A stretch of DNA of 53,019 bases from Verrucomicrobiales bacterium (GCA_029210205.1 JARGOD010000025.1:1-53019); one strand, 5' to 3'; counted from the first letter of the stretch, positions 8,663 to 16,560 are shown. Numbers and translations: made by a program. Notes: generated by a model from the letters alone, not told the origin.

Positions 8663-8883
8663 TAGGATTCTGCTTCAAGCTTACTTACCAAAGTGTGAAG
8701 CGCTGTCTCGTTCCCTAGAATCTCAGGAAGCAAACCTTCCCTCTCGGCGTCAGTAAGCTTGCCCTGGGCGAATCTTTTTATCAGTTCGACCTGACCATCA
8801 GAGAGAGGATTCGAGGAATGACCGGAAACTTCAGGACCGAGGTTTTCAAGGAATTGAGCGAGGATTGAGAAATCGTTATTCAT
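8662..8883 (-). CDS. Small acidic helical protein, first gene of the GAF/protease operon
   Basis: A 73-residue protein that I cannot assign to a family. It is soluble, has no cysteines, and looks fully helical after a short Ser/Gly/Pro-containing stretch at about residues 18-27. The segment LSDGQVELIKRFAQGKLTDA followed by a helix resembles the first helices of small anti-sigma-like or regulatory proteins, but no zinc-binding residues are present. Its TAA stop overlaps the ATG of the GAF gene, so expression is coupled. Context suggests substrate, inhibitor or adaptor of the subtilase; a peptide precursor recognised by the PqqD-like protein is another possibility. Both are inference. Confidence 0.55.
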   Translation of the reverse strand: MNNDFSILAQFLENLGPEVSGHSSNPLSDGQVELIKRFAQGKLTDAEREGLLPEILGNETALHTLVSKLEAES

Positions 8884-9039
8884 GTCAGTTAATCAGGGGA
8901 GAGTTTAATCTTGTTCACAGGATCGACGCTCCGAGAACCACCCTTATGCAAAAGGAATGATATTTTCTGAAAATACTTATCCCTTCCAAGCCTCCTTGCC
9001 AATTAAAACTTATTAATTACTGATATTATGGTTTTTATA

Positions 9040-9068
9040 TTGACTGTCAGTTCCCCTCCTGATATTTT
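9040..9068 (+). promoter_or_regulatory. Sigma-70-type promoter in the non-coding region
   Basis: TTGACT (9040-9045), 17 bases, then TATTTT (9063-9068). No protein gene follows before a strong terminator, so it points to a short non-coding transcript. The surrounding sequence is AT-rich compared with the genes. Confidence 0.5.
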
Positions 9069-9073
9069 TTGCG

Positions 9074-9160
9074 AGGAACAAGTGACATAAGGTCACTTGT
9101 TTTGTGTTGAGGGGTTACAGGCGGCATCAAGCGGGAACGCTTGGTGCCGCCTTTCTTCTA
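9074..9160 (+). ncRNA. Candidate small RNA of two hairpins ending in a terminator
   Basis: From the predicted transcription start near 9075, the first element is a perfect 10-bp stem AACAAGTGAC (9077-9086) with GTCACTTGTT (9092-9101) and a five-base loop. A short linker leads to a second stem of 15 pairs with one G-U pair (9119-9133 with 9138-9152), loop GGAA, followed by a TTCTTCT tract. No open reading frame of note lies inside. The arrangement of promoter, structured body and intrinsic terminator is that of a bacterial small RNA of about 85 nucleotides. No known RNA family was recognised. Confidence 0.4.
9119..9157 (+). terminator. Rho-independent terminator
   Basis: A GC-rich 15-pair stem with GNRA-type loop GGAA and a T-rich tail (TTCTTCT) on the plus strand. 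The minus strand lacks a T-run on the other side, so it acts in the plus direction only. It would end the transcript from the promoter at 9040. Confidence 0.6.
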
Positions 9161-9569
9161 TAGCGCATGGCCTCTCAGGGTTGGCCCCGAAGATGCTTTA
9201 AGACGGCCTAAGCAACGAGTTCACCAATGAGGCTCCCTGAATAATGGAAAACGGCCCGGCACTCGGACTTTCATCCGCTGCACCGGGCCGCCCCGTTCCG
9301 CACAAAGTTTAAGAGGTCTCAGAAAAACCAGCTTCTTCGTTCTTTCGGCAGAAAGAAGCAGCGTTCCTACTCTAAATCCTAACGTATCTCCCATTTCTGG
9401 GGGCGCAATAAAAAAAAGCGTATTTCTTCAATATTGCCACTTAGTTTTAAAAACTTACGCAGATTTGCGATTCAACAGGAGTAAAAAAGAATTCCCTGAA
9501 TTCAACGGTCCATCCCAATTTTTACTCGACACCATTCCAGAACGGCTCAATATAAAGGAAGGTTTATCA
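9161..9569. other. Non-coding stretch between accessory operon and smc
   Basis: Apart from the minus-strand terminator at 9248-9290, I find no gene here. A Thr/Phe-rich reading frame over 9465-9653 overlaps the smc start in another frame and looks like chance. An inverted repeat GCTTCTT/AAGAAGC spans 9331-9359 with an alternative inner pairing TTCTTTC/GAAAGAA, and there is an A8 run near 9411. A possible -10 TATAAA is at 9551-9556 for smc, with only a poor -35 (TCGACA, 19-base spacing). Confidence 0.4.
9248..9290 (-). terminator. Hairpin with T-run, minus-strand terminator
   Basis: CGGCCCGG (minus, from 9290) pairs with CCGGGCCG (to 9252), with an inner CGGA/TCCG pairing, and TTTT follows on the minus strand (9251-9248). 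There is no minus-strand gene upstream between here and smc, so it would end an unannotated transcript that begins between about 9300 and 9600. It could also protect the small accessory operon from antisense read-through. Confidence 0.5.
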
Positions 9570-9594
9570 TTTCTGAGAATTAAATTCTTAGAAA
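9570..9594. promoter_or_regulatory. Near-perfect palindrome before smc, candidate operator
   Basis: TTTCTGAGAATT (9570-9581), one central base, AATTCTTAGAAA (9583-9594): 12-base arms with a single mismatch. It sits about 14 bases after a TATAAA box and 24 bases before the smc ATG, so it would overlap the transcription start. Such symmetry without a following T-run fits a dimeric repressor site rather than a terminator. The cognate regulator is unknown. Confidence 0.45.
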
Positions 9595-9618
9595 TGAGAT
9601 ATTTACACTCTCCCCACC

Positions 9619-12600
9619 ATGCGCCTGAAGTCTTTAGAGATCCACGGATTTAAATCTTTTGCTGACAAGACAAAGTTAGAATTTCATGAAGGCGTGACCG
9701 GAATTGTCGGCCCGAACGGTTGCGGAAAATCTAATATTGTCGACTCGATGCGTTGGGTCCTCGGAGAGACTTCTGCAAAAGCCTTGCGGGGTGGAGAGAT
9801 GGCTGACGTGATATTCAATGGCACCGATAAGCGCTCTCCTCTTGGAATGGCCGAAGTGACCCTGACACTGTCTGATTGCGCTGGGGCCTTGAAGACTGAC
9901 TATGACGAAGTCGCACTTGGTCGCCGCGTCTATCGTGATGGAAAGAGTGAATACCTCATCAACAAGCAACCCTGTCGTCTCAAGGATATTCACGGCCTTT
10001 TGATGGACACCGGTATCGGCAGGTCAAGTTACTCCATCATGGAGCAGGGAAAAATCGACATGCTTCTCAGCTCAAAACCTGAGGATAGGCGAGCTGTTTT
10101 TGAGGAAGCGGCCGGGATCACAAAGTATAAATCACAAAAGAAGGAAGCACTGAGAAAACTGGACTACACGGAAGCTAATCTGATTCGTATCCGGGACGTC
10201 ATTGCTGAAAACGAAAGACAAATTCGCTCCCTCTCCCGTCAGGCGTCCAAGGCGAAACGCTATCAGGGTCTCTTCGACGACGTGAAGACGCTTGAACTTC
10301 ATCTCAGTCACAAGCAATGGCGGGAACTTCGGGCGGGGAAGTCCGAACTCAACACATCGATCAATGCACTGCGGCTTCAGCAGGACAATCTCGAAGACGA
10401 TATCGAAAAGCGTCAGGCTCAGATGGCGGCAGCCCGCGTTGAATATCAACAAATTGAAAATCGACTCAGCGAGCTGCAGGCGGAACTCGCTCGACTCGAG
10501 AATGAAATCGGCACGGCGAATAATCGAATCGAATTCAACGGCGAGCGGACACACGAGTTGAGTGTTCTCATCAAGCGCAATGAAGAGAACATCGCGGAAG
10601 CAACGGGCAAAAAAGAGCGACAGGAGTCCGATATTGAAGCAGCAAATCGTCAACTTGCTGAAGTGCAGGAGCGAATTACGAAAGAAGGAGCGAGGGTTGA
10701 ATCTCTGGAGCTCAAAACTAAAGAGGCTCGCTCTAGCCGCGAGGCGGTGAATCAGCGATTGCGCGAACTCGAGGAAGAAAGAAGCCAGCTGAAAAGCCGA
10801 ATCGGGAGTCTTGATGCCACGATAGAAACCAACGAAAGTCAGCTCGATTCCGATCAACAGCGATCCCGCCAGCTTTCCGACGAAATCGGCCGTCTCCGCA
10901 AAGACGAAGAAGCAAGACGAAGCGATGCAACGGATTTCAAGGAGCGCATTTCAAGTCATCAACAATCCATCGAGGAGTTCGAAGAAAACCTCGCGGAGAT
11001 GGATCAAAAATATCATCAGGCAAAGCGAGCTTCGGTAGCAATGCAGGAAGACCTCTCGGCGCTCCATCAACTCCACGCTGAGAAGCGTTCGCGCCTTGAT
11101 GTGCTTGAGCAACTCCTCGCTGAAGGAGAGGGATTCGAAAAAGGAACTCAAAACGTCCTCAAAGGAGTTGATGAATCGGGCCGATTCGACGGCAAGATAC
11201 TCGGCCCCCTCTCCAACTCCATCGAAGTGGACCTCAAATACGCAGAAGCGATTGAGGCAGCCCTGGGTCGGCGTCTACAGACTGTTCTCATTTCCGACCT
11301 CGAAGCGACCGAAAAAATAATTACAGCCTTACGTGAGGAGCATCTGGGACAGGCCTCTTTGATCGCTAAAACAGATCTCGAATCGATGAGCGGAAAGAGT
11401 TCGACGCAGGCACCCCTCGGAGCGCTTGGGTGGGCCATTGACAAGGTAAAAGTCGAATCGCGATTTGAGGATCTCCTTTCATCTCTCCTCGGAGGCATTC
11501 TCCTTGCGGAAGACCTCAACACAGCGCTGAGACTTCGTGAAAAACATCCAGATCTTGGAGTCGCTTCGCTCGATGGAACTTTCGTCACGAAAGAGGGCAT
11601 CGTCCAAGGTGGCCGCAGCGGCGATGATTCCATTTCCGCCCTTAAGATGCAGAGTGAGATCAGCGAACTCCGCAGTATATCTGACTCGTTGAAAGAAGAG
11701 GTAACCTCTCGTCAAACGCGGCGGGATGATCTCAACGCCCGCGTTGACCAACTGGAAGAGACCCTTCAAGTCGCCCGCGAGCGGCTTCAGCAGAAACGCG
11801 TCGCCTCATCTACTCTCGAGGGCAAGCTTGCGCTGATTGAACGAGACTTGAATCAATTTCGAAACAAAATTGAAAGTCTTGAATGGGAACAAAAGGACGT
11901 CGCCGAGCGCGAGGCAAAGGTTTCCTCTGATCGGGACGCCAATGTCATCGAGCGGGACGATGCCGTTTCACGAGTCGATGCTCTTAGCGAGGAATCAACG
12001 ACACTCGCAGAACAACTTCAATCCGCACAGAAGGAGGAGGAAGCTCTCACCGAAGAAGTAACCGAAGCAAGAACCTGTCTCGCCGTCGAACAGGGTACGC
12101 GCCAGAATCTCGACGAACAACGCGCTCCGATGATCTCCCGACTACGGGAGCTTGAAGAGTTGATCCATCGTGCCAGCGAGGAGATCGAAAACTACCGCGG
12201 GCGAATCACACGTGCCGGCGAAGAAACTGAACAGCTCCAGAATCAGATCACTGACTGGAAGATGAACGCTGAGGCATCAACCGAAGAGCGGGCTGCTATC
12301 ATCATCGAAAAAAGCGGCTATTCCTCCAAGATCGAAGAAGGCGAAGAAGAGCTCACTCGTAAACGGAGAGCGGTTCAGGAAGTAGCGAGTCAGCGGGGCA
12401 AAGAGGAAGTCAAGACCGCCCAACTTGATCTGGGTCTGGAAAACCTTGAGCGCACTTGTCGTGACCGCTATCGCACTGAGTTGGAATTCTTTGAACCTGA
12501 CAGCCACGCACTGCTCCTCGCGATTGAAGAAAGACGGAAGAACGGAGCCGCCCGTCCGACCCCGATCCCGGAGAACTCCGAGTTAGAACCCGGCGAAGCG

Positions 12601-13338
12601 TCAGCGGAAGAGGAAACAAGTCTTGAAGATCCTGCTGAGCCCGACTGGGAATTCGTGGTTGAAGTGGTGACACAGTTGCGGACAAAACTCGACTCGATGG
12701 GCCCGGTCAATATCGACGCGATCGAAGAATTCGATGAGCTGGAAGAACACTACCGCTTCAACGTAAATCAGCTCGAAGACCTCGAAAATTCAAAAGAAGA
12801 GCTGCTTCGCATGATCGCAAGGATTAACAGGGACACTCGAAAGATGTTCTCGGAGACCTTTGAAAAAATCAGGAAGAATTTCCGCGATATGTTCAAAGAG
12901 CTCTTCGGCGAAAAAGCAAAAGCTGACCTGCTCCTCATGGATGATTCCGACCCCCTTGAGTGCGGAATTGATATCATTGCCAAGCCTCCCGGTAAGAAGC
13001 TTCAATCGATCAGCCTGATGTCAGGTGGTGAACGATCTATGACTGCTGTTGCGCTTCTCTTTGGTATCTACATGGTGAAACCGTCTCCTTTCTGCGTCCT
13101 TGATGAGTTGGACGCTCCTCTCGACGAAGCAAACATCAGCCGTTTCATCCGTGTCCTTGATCGATTCATCGGGGGCAGTCAGTTCGTGATTGTGACTCAC
13201 AGTAAGAGAACCATGTCGCGGGCTGACGTTATGTATGGCGTCTCGATGGAAGAGTTCGGTGTCTCGAAGACGGTTGGGGTGACTTTCTCGAAGGCCGATG
13301 AAGCAAAGGGATTGAAGACCGCCGGAATTGGCGGATAA
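9619..13338 (+). CDS. smc: Chromosome segregation ATPase SMC
   Basis: A full-length 1239-residue SMC protein that organises and separates chromosomes together with ScpA and ScpB. The N-terminal ATPase half opens with MRLKSLEIHGFKSFADKT and has Walker A GPNGCGKSN (about 32-40). Long coiled coils, rich in Glu, Arg, Gln and Leu, run on both sides of a hinge at about residues 515-650, which includes LGPLSNSIEVDLKYAEAIEA. The C-terminal half has the signature LMSGGERSMTAVALLFG and Walker B FCVLDELDAPLDEAN. An acidic Pro/Glu-rich insertion at about 985-1010 (SELEPGEASAEEETSLEDPA) lies before the C-terminal coil end. scpA and scpB are not in the window. Confidence 0.97.
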   Translation: MRLKSLEIHGFKSFADKTKLEFHEGVTGIVGPNGCGKSNIVDSMRWVLGETSAKALRGGEMADVIFNGTDKRSPLGMAEVTLTLSDCAGALKTDYDEVALGRRVYRDGKSEYLINKQPCRLKDIHGLLMDTGIGRSSYSIMEQGKIDMLLSSKPEDRRAVFEEAAGITKYKSQKKEALRKLDYTEANLIRIRDVIAENERQIRSLSRQASKAKRYQGLFDDVKTLELHLSHKQWRELRAGKSELNTSINALRLQQDNLEDDIEKRQAQMAAARVEYQQIENRLSELQAELARLENEIGTANNRIEFNGERTHELSVLIKRNEENIAEATGKKERQESDIEAANRQLAEVQERITKEGARVESLELKTKEARSSREAVNQRLRELEEERSQLKSRIGSLDATIETNESQLDSDQQRSRQLSDEIGRLRKDEEARRSDATDFKERISSHQQSIEEFEENLAEMDQKYHQAKRASVAMQEDLSALHQLHAEKRSRLDVLEQLLAEGEGFEKGTQNVLKGVDESGRFDGKILGPLSNSIEVDLKYAEAIEAALGRRLQTVLISDLEATEKIITALREEHLGQASLIAKTDLESMSGKSSTQAPLGALGWAIDKVKVESRFEDLLSSLLGGILLAEDLNTALRLREKHPDLGVASLDGTFVTKEGIVQGGRSGDDSISALKMQSEISELRSISDSLKEEVTSRQTRRDDLNARVDQLEETLQVARERLQQKRVASSTLEGKLALIERDLNQFRNKIESLEWEQKDVAEREAKVSSDRDANVIERDDAVSRVDALSEESTTLAEQLQSAQKEEEALTEEVTEARTCLAVEQGTRQNLDEQRAPMISRLRELEELIHRASEEIENYRGRITRAGEETEQLQNQITDWKMNAEASTEERAAIIIEKSGYSSKIEEGEEELTRKRRAVQEVASQRGKEEVKTAQLDLGLENLERTCRDRYRTELEFFEPDSHALLLAIEERRKNGAARPTPIPENSELEPGEASAEEETSLEDPAEPDWEFVVEVVTQLRTKLDSMGPVNIDAIEEFDELEEHYRFNVNQLEDLENSKEELLRMIARINRDTRKMFSETFEKIRKNFRDMFKELFGEKAKADLLLMDDSDPLECGIDIIAKPPGKKLQSISLMSGGERSMTAVALLFGIYMVKPSPFCVLDELDAPLDEANISRFIRVLDRFIGGSQFVIVTHSKRTMSRADVMYGVSMEEFGVSKTVGVTFSKADEAKGLKTAGIGG

Positions 13339-13392
13339 CCCAATTTCGAAAAGCAGTTGAGGGATCCCACCTCTTTGTGGGATAGTGAACCT

Positions 13393-14286
13393 GTGATTCG
13401 ACTGATTCCAGCTCTCTCTCTCTTTCTCATCCCGATCCTTTTGTTTCTGAGCGACGGGATCATTGCGGCGCAGCCTTATTCCGGTCCGGGCATTCGTTCG
13501 ATGGAACTGCTGTCTGCTTCTCATGCGATTGTTCCCGGCGAGGATCTGCACCTTGGGCTGCTCATTGCTCCGGAACCGGAACATCACACTTACTGGAAAG
13601 GCCCCGGCATTGTCGGAGTTGCTACATCCATCACCTGGGACTTACCCGAGGGGTTCGAAGCCGGCCCGCTTCGATGGCCTGCTCCTGAAAAAGTCGACAT
13701 GGTGGGAATCACCGCAAACGGCTACCGTGGAACAACCTTGCTTCTCAGCACGATCAAAGTTCCCGACTCGCTACCGGAAGGTGTCTACCATTTAAAAGCA
13801 AAAGTCGCCTGGATGGCATGCGCAACGTCCTGCAACCCGGGCGTGACTGATTTCACTTTGACCCTGCCATGCGCCCCCGCGAAGTTTCCGGAGCCCGGGA
13901 ACAGTTCAATCTTGAAACTTTTTCAATCGACAGAGCAATCAATCCCGTCTTCTGCGCCGGCCTTCTGGAAAAGCATCGTCACCTTAACTGACAAGAACAC
14001 CATCACGCTGAGACTGTCCATTCCGGGGATGAATCAGAAGCTCGCAGAAGATATCGAGTTCTTCTGCGACGACATGCAAGTCAACTCTGACAAACCCACT
14101 AAGATGACTTGGATTAACGATGAAACCGGGACTTTCCAACTTCAGTTTTCCCGCCCTGACTTTGCTCCAAAAGATCCGCCCCGGTTCTCCGGAGTGATTC
14201 GCAATTTAATGGGCTGGCCATCAACAGAGTCCCTGACTTACGAAATATCCATTCCATGGCCGGAGGGCACTTTCTCGAATGAGTAA
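13393..14286 (+). CDS. Secreted DsbD N-terminal-like protein
   Basis: An exported protein of 297 residues. The best start is GTG 13393, which gives a clean signal peptide (IRLIPALSLFLIPILLFL, cleavage near AAQ); TTG 13357 would add 12 polar residues. The mature part resembles the periplasmic N-terminal domain of the thiol-disulfide reductase DsbD: LIAPEPEHHTYWKGPG, WPAPEKVDM and the cysteine block WMACATSCNPG, which carries the two conserved cysteines. The membrane and thioredoxin domains of full DsbD are absent, so it is a stand-alone domain with unknown partner. An ATCCCAC/GTGGGAT hairpin (13367-13384) lies just before the start. It overlaps the SET gene by eight bases. Confidence 0.75.
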   Translation: MIRLIPALSLFLIPILLFLSDGIIAAQPYSGPGIRSMELLSASHAIVPGEDLHLGLLIAPEPEHHTYWKGPGIVGVATSITWDLPEGFEAGPLRWPAPEKVDMVGITANGYRGTTLLLSTIKVPDSLPEGVYHLKAKVAWMACATSCNPGVTDFTLTLPCAPAKFPEPGNSSILKLFQSTEQSIPSSAPAFWKSIVTLTDKNTITLRLSIPGMNQKLAEDIEFFCDDMQVNSDKPTKMTWINDETGTFQLQFSRPDFAPKDPPRFSGVIRNLMGWPSTESLTYEISIPWPEGTFSNE

Positions 14287-14848
14287 GAAAACCAGTGCCC
14301 TCCTCAAAGGAGAACGCTGCGACTCGAGTTGGTGCGAAGTCCGACAATCCGGCATACATGGGCGCGGACTCTTTGCAAAGAGGAAAATACCGCAAGGCAC
14401 TTACATCATCGAATATCTCGGTGAGCGAATCGACAAAGATGAGTCAAACGAGCGCGGGTGGGCGCAAATGGATCATGCAAAAGAGACAGGAGATGCTGCT
14501 GTCTACATCTTCACCCTCGACGACGACTGGGATATTGACGGAAACGTTCCTGAAAATGCCGCCCGTCTCATGAACCACAGTTGCGATCCCAACTGCGAGG
14601 CGTTCATCGAAGATGATGCCATCTGGATCGCCGCATTGAGGGATATCCCAAAGGATGACGAACTCTTTTTCAACTATGGATTCGACCTCGAAAATTACAA
14701 GGATCACCCCTGTGGGTGCGGATCAAGGAAGTGCGTCGGCTACATCGCCGGAGAGGAATACTGGAGCACGTTGAAGCGCAAACTTGCAGCCCGCAAAGCT
14801 TGGAAAAAACGCAAGAAGAAGGCGAAAAAAGAGAACGGGAAATCCTGA
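14279..14848 (+). CDS. SET-domain lysine methyltransferase-like protein
   Basis: A 189-residue SET-domain protein; SET enzymes methylate protein lysines with S-adenosylmethionine. Visible motifs are HGRGLFAKRKIPQGTYIIEYLGE (split here as HGRGLFA and IIEYLGE, residues 27-49), NHSCDPNC (99-106), ELFFNYGFD (128-136) and a post-SET zinc cluster Cys145-x-Cys147-x4-Cys152. These are the full cofactor and catalytic set, including the Tyr of NYGF. The last 27 residues are strongly basic (KKRKKKAKK), which could bind DNA or be a self-methylation site. The gene overlaps the upstream DsbD-like gene by eight bases and follows smc. The substrate is unknown; bacterial members modify ribosomal or DNA-binding proteins in some cases. 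Confidence 0.9.
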   Translation: MSKKTSALLKGERCDSSWCEVRQSGIHGRGLFAKRKIPQGTYIIEYLGERIDKDESNERGWAQMDHAKETGDAAVYIFTLDDDWDIDGNVPENAARLMNHSCDPNCEAFIEDDAIWIAALRDIPKDDELFFNYGFDLENYKDHPCGCGSRKCVGYIAGEEYWSTLKRKLAARKAWKKRKKKAKKENGKS

Positions 14849-14854
14849 CCACTG

Positions 14855-15925
14855 TCAAAATGGACGCGGCGGACGACCTCCCGGTGGCCGTCCTTGAGGA
14901 GGTCCTCCCCTCCCGGGAATCCCCTCCGGCCCTCCGGCTCCCCCCGGCGGCTTCAATGCTACAGGCGTTCCACGAAAAGCGCGTGGCACGACCGGCCACT
15001 CACGAGTTAGAAAGTAAGCATAGGTTCCATCCGGATAGTCCGGCGTGATGCAGAACCGCCCGTTGCATTCATCGAGATCCCCGGAGCCGGGTATAAACTC
15101 ATAATCTTCAAAAAAGGCACCGTCATATCCTCCCGAAGGCGCATTACTTCCTCCCGGACGACTTCCCTCTTTCAAGGCAAAACTACTCTTCAGTTCGACC
15201 ACCTCAGAAAGAGGGTCATTCCCACTCTTGTATCCATAAAGAGAGTAGACGGGGAACCCGTCCGCGGCCCAACCGATCAAAGGTGAATGTTTACCGGCCT
15301 CATGCCCCAGACGATTCATGAGACCGGTCGGAAGACCGTGGTAGTGATAGTTTCCATCAGGCTGAACGTGCCCATAGTTTGCATCGAGGCCAAGGGGAAC
15401 CGCTCCACCGAGGGCTTCATAATTCCAGCCGTTCTCACGCCGCCCCATCCAGAACTCAGCTGTGCCCGGTTCAAGAAAGACACCATCCAGCGTGACGCCG
15501 AAAACGCGCAGATGTCGATTTGAAGAATCACCCTGCATTCTCGTCACAAAAGACGCTTCTTCAGGGTCTGCGGGAAAAACGATATCGTAATCCTGTTCTC
15601 TTACTTCGTTGGGATTCCCGGGGTTGGGAAATTCTCCGATCAAATGATCCGGCATTCCGTTCGACTGAATGGAAACCTCATCGCTCCGCTCCCGGATCTT
15701 CACTTTGTTTCGCGCAGGCGGCCTTTCATCTGCGGGCAAAAGCTGAAGCAATCCAGCTTCTGTTGCCGTATGCTCCCTTCCCCCTGGTCCGCCTCTCCCT
15801 CCCAATCCGGGTGGTTCACCTTGGCGGTGCGGAGGCGGACCAGGGGGTCGGAGACCCGGCCCCTGTGCAACAAGAGTCAGTGAGAACCCAACAAGAAAAG
15901 TGAAAAGGAGTAAACCGAGTTTCAT
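14855..15925 (-). CDS. Secreted YHYH-domain protein with Gly/Pro/Arg-rich ends
   Basis: A 356-residue exported protein of the YHYH family (function unknown), named for the motif seen here as GNYHYHGLP. ATG 15925 is preceded by TTGGAG at a good distance and begins the signal peptide MKLGLLLFTFLVGFSLTLVAQ; an upstream in-frame ATG is less likely. Family blocks include LGLDANYGHVQPDGNYHY, LIGWAADGFPVYSLYGY, DECNGRFCITPDYPDGTYAY and YFLTREWPVVPRAF. Low-complexity Gly/Pro/Arg segments flank the domain: residues about 22-52 and the last 35, which end in PPGGRPPRPF. It is convergent with the SET gene, only six bases apart. Confidence 0.85.
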   Translation of the reverse strand: MKLGLLLFTFLVGFSLTLVAQGPGLRPPGPPPHRQGEPPGLGGRGGPGGREHTATEAGLLQLLPADERPPARNKVKIRERSDEVSIQSNGMPDHLIGEFPNPGNPNEVREQDYDIVFPADPEEASFVTRMQGDSSNRHLRVFGVTLDGVFLEPGTAEFWMGRRENGWNYEALGGAVPLGLDANYGHVQPDGNYHYHGLPTGLMNRLGHEAGKHSPLIGWAADGFPVYSLYGYKSGNDPLSEVVELKSSFALKEGSRPGGSNAPSGGYDGAFFEDYEFIPGSGDLDECNGRFCITPDYPDGTYAYFLTREWPVVPRAFRGTPVALKPPGGAGGPEGIPGRGGPPQGRPPGGRPPRPF

Positions 15926-16008
15926 GGCTCCAATTTTTTCACAGTAAGGTGACAGAAAACGGAACTTCATCATGACAACTTTGTCATGATCGCCAATGCT
16001 TTTGCCCC

Positions 16009-16560
16009 CTAAGGCAACCGCAGCGATTGCCCTGTTCGAATATTGTTGCTGGTCAAGCCATTCGCATTCTTCAAGGCATCTACCGAAGTGCCATAACGTT
16101 GTGAAAGAGAGTAGAGTGTGTCTCCGGAAACGACTTTGTGGTAATTGGCGGAAACAGGGGCAGGAACACTGGGGGAAACGGCAGCTACTTCCATCGCTTC
16201 ATTGGATGCCACTTCGCCGGCATCGGCCGGACCGTAGTAACCGGCCGAGGATCCTGTCGACGGTGGTGATAAATTCGTCGAGGCGATCTCATTCTCCGGG
16301 AGTTTCGAAGCACTTCTCGTTTTGCCGGTCGACTTATTTCTCACCCACTCTTTGCGATACTTCCCCTCGTCATCAAAAGGATACTCCTTTTTCTCCATGC
16401 CATGGCCTGAGGGAGTTTTCAGGGTTGAAGGATCATATTCGATGTCCTGATAGCTTCCGCCCGTCGATTTACATTGAGTCAGAAGCAGCGGAAGTAAGAG
16501 GCCTGCCGCAAACAGGCAAAGCGTCCTCACCATTGGAAAAAAATTGAAGTAGGATTTCAT
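16009..16560 (-). CDS. LysM-domain lipoprotein
   Basis: A 183-residue envelope protein. The N-terminus has a hydrophobic signal ending in lipobox LLTQC, predicting lipid attachment. A Ser/Thr/Pro-rich linker follows, and the last 44 residues form one LysM peptidoglycan-binding domain: YHKVVSGDTLYSLSQRYGTS, ALKNANGL and IRTGQSLRLP. It probably tethers the outer membrane or an envelope complex to peptidoglycan. ATG 16560 was chosen; a second ATG at 16533 would also leave a lipoprotein signal. A CATCCA/TGGATG hairpin lies just upstream. Confidence 0.85.
   Translation of the reverse strand: MKSYFNFFPMVRTLCLFAAGLLLPLLLTQCKSTGGSYQDIEYDPSTLKTPSGHGMEKKEYPFDDEGKYRKEWVRNKSTGKTRSASKLPENEIASTNLSPPSTGSSAGYYGPADAGEVASNEAMEVAAVSPSVPAPVSANYHKVVSGDTLYSLSQRYGTSVDALKNANGLTSNNIRTGQSLRLP

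Noticed and set aside
9240-9300. Minus-strand GATGAAAGTCCG block resembling the first conserved region of RNase P RNA
   Set aside because: The rest of RNase P RNA (ACAGAAA and GGCUUAC regions, about 350 nucleotides) is absent, and the block lies in the loop of a terminator-like hairpin.
9465-9653. Short open frame overlapping the smc start
   Set aside because: No ribosome-binding site, no recognisable protein, and it runs out of frame into smc.
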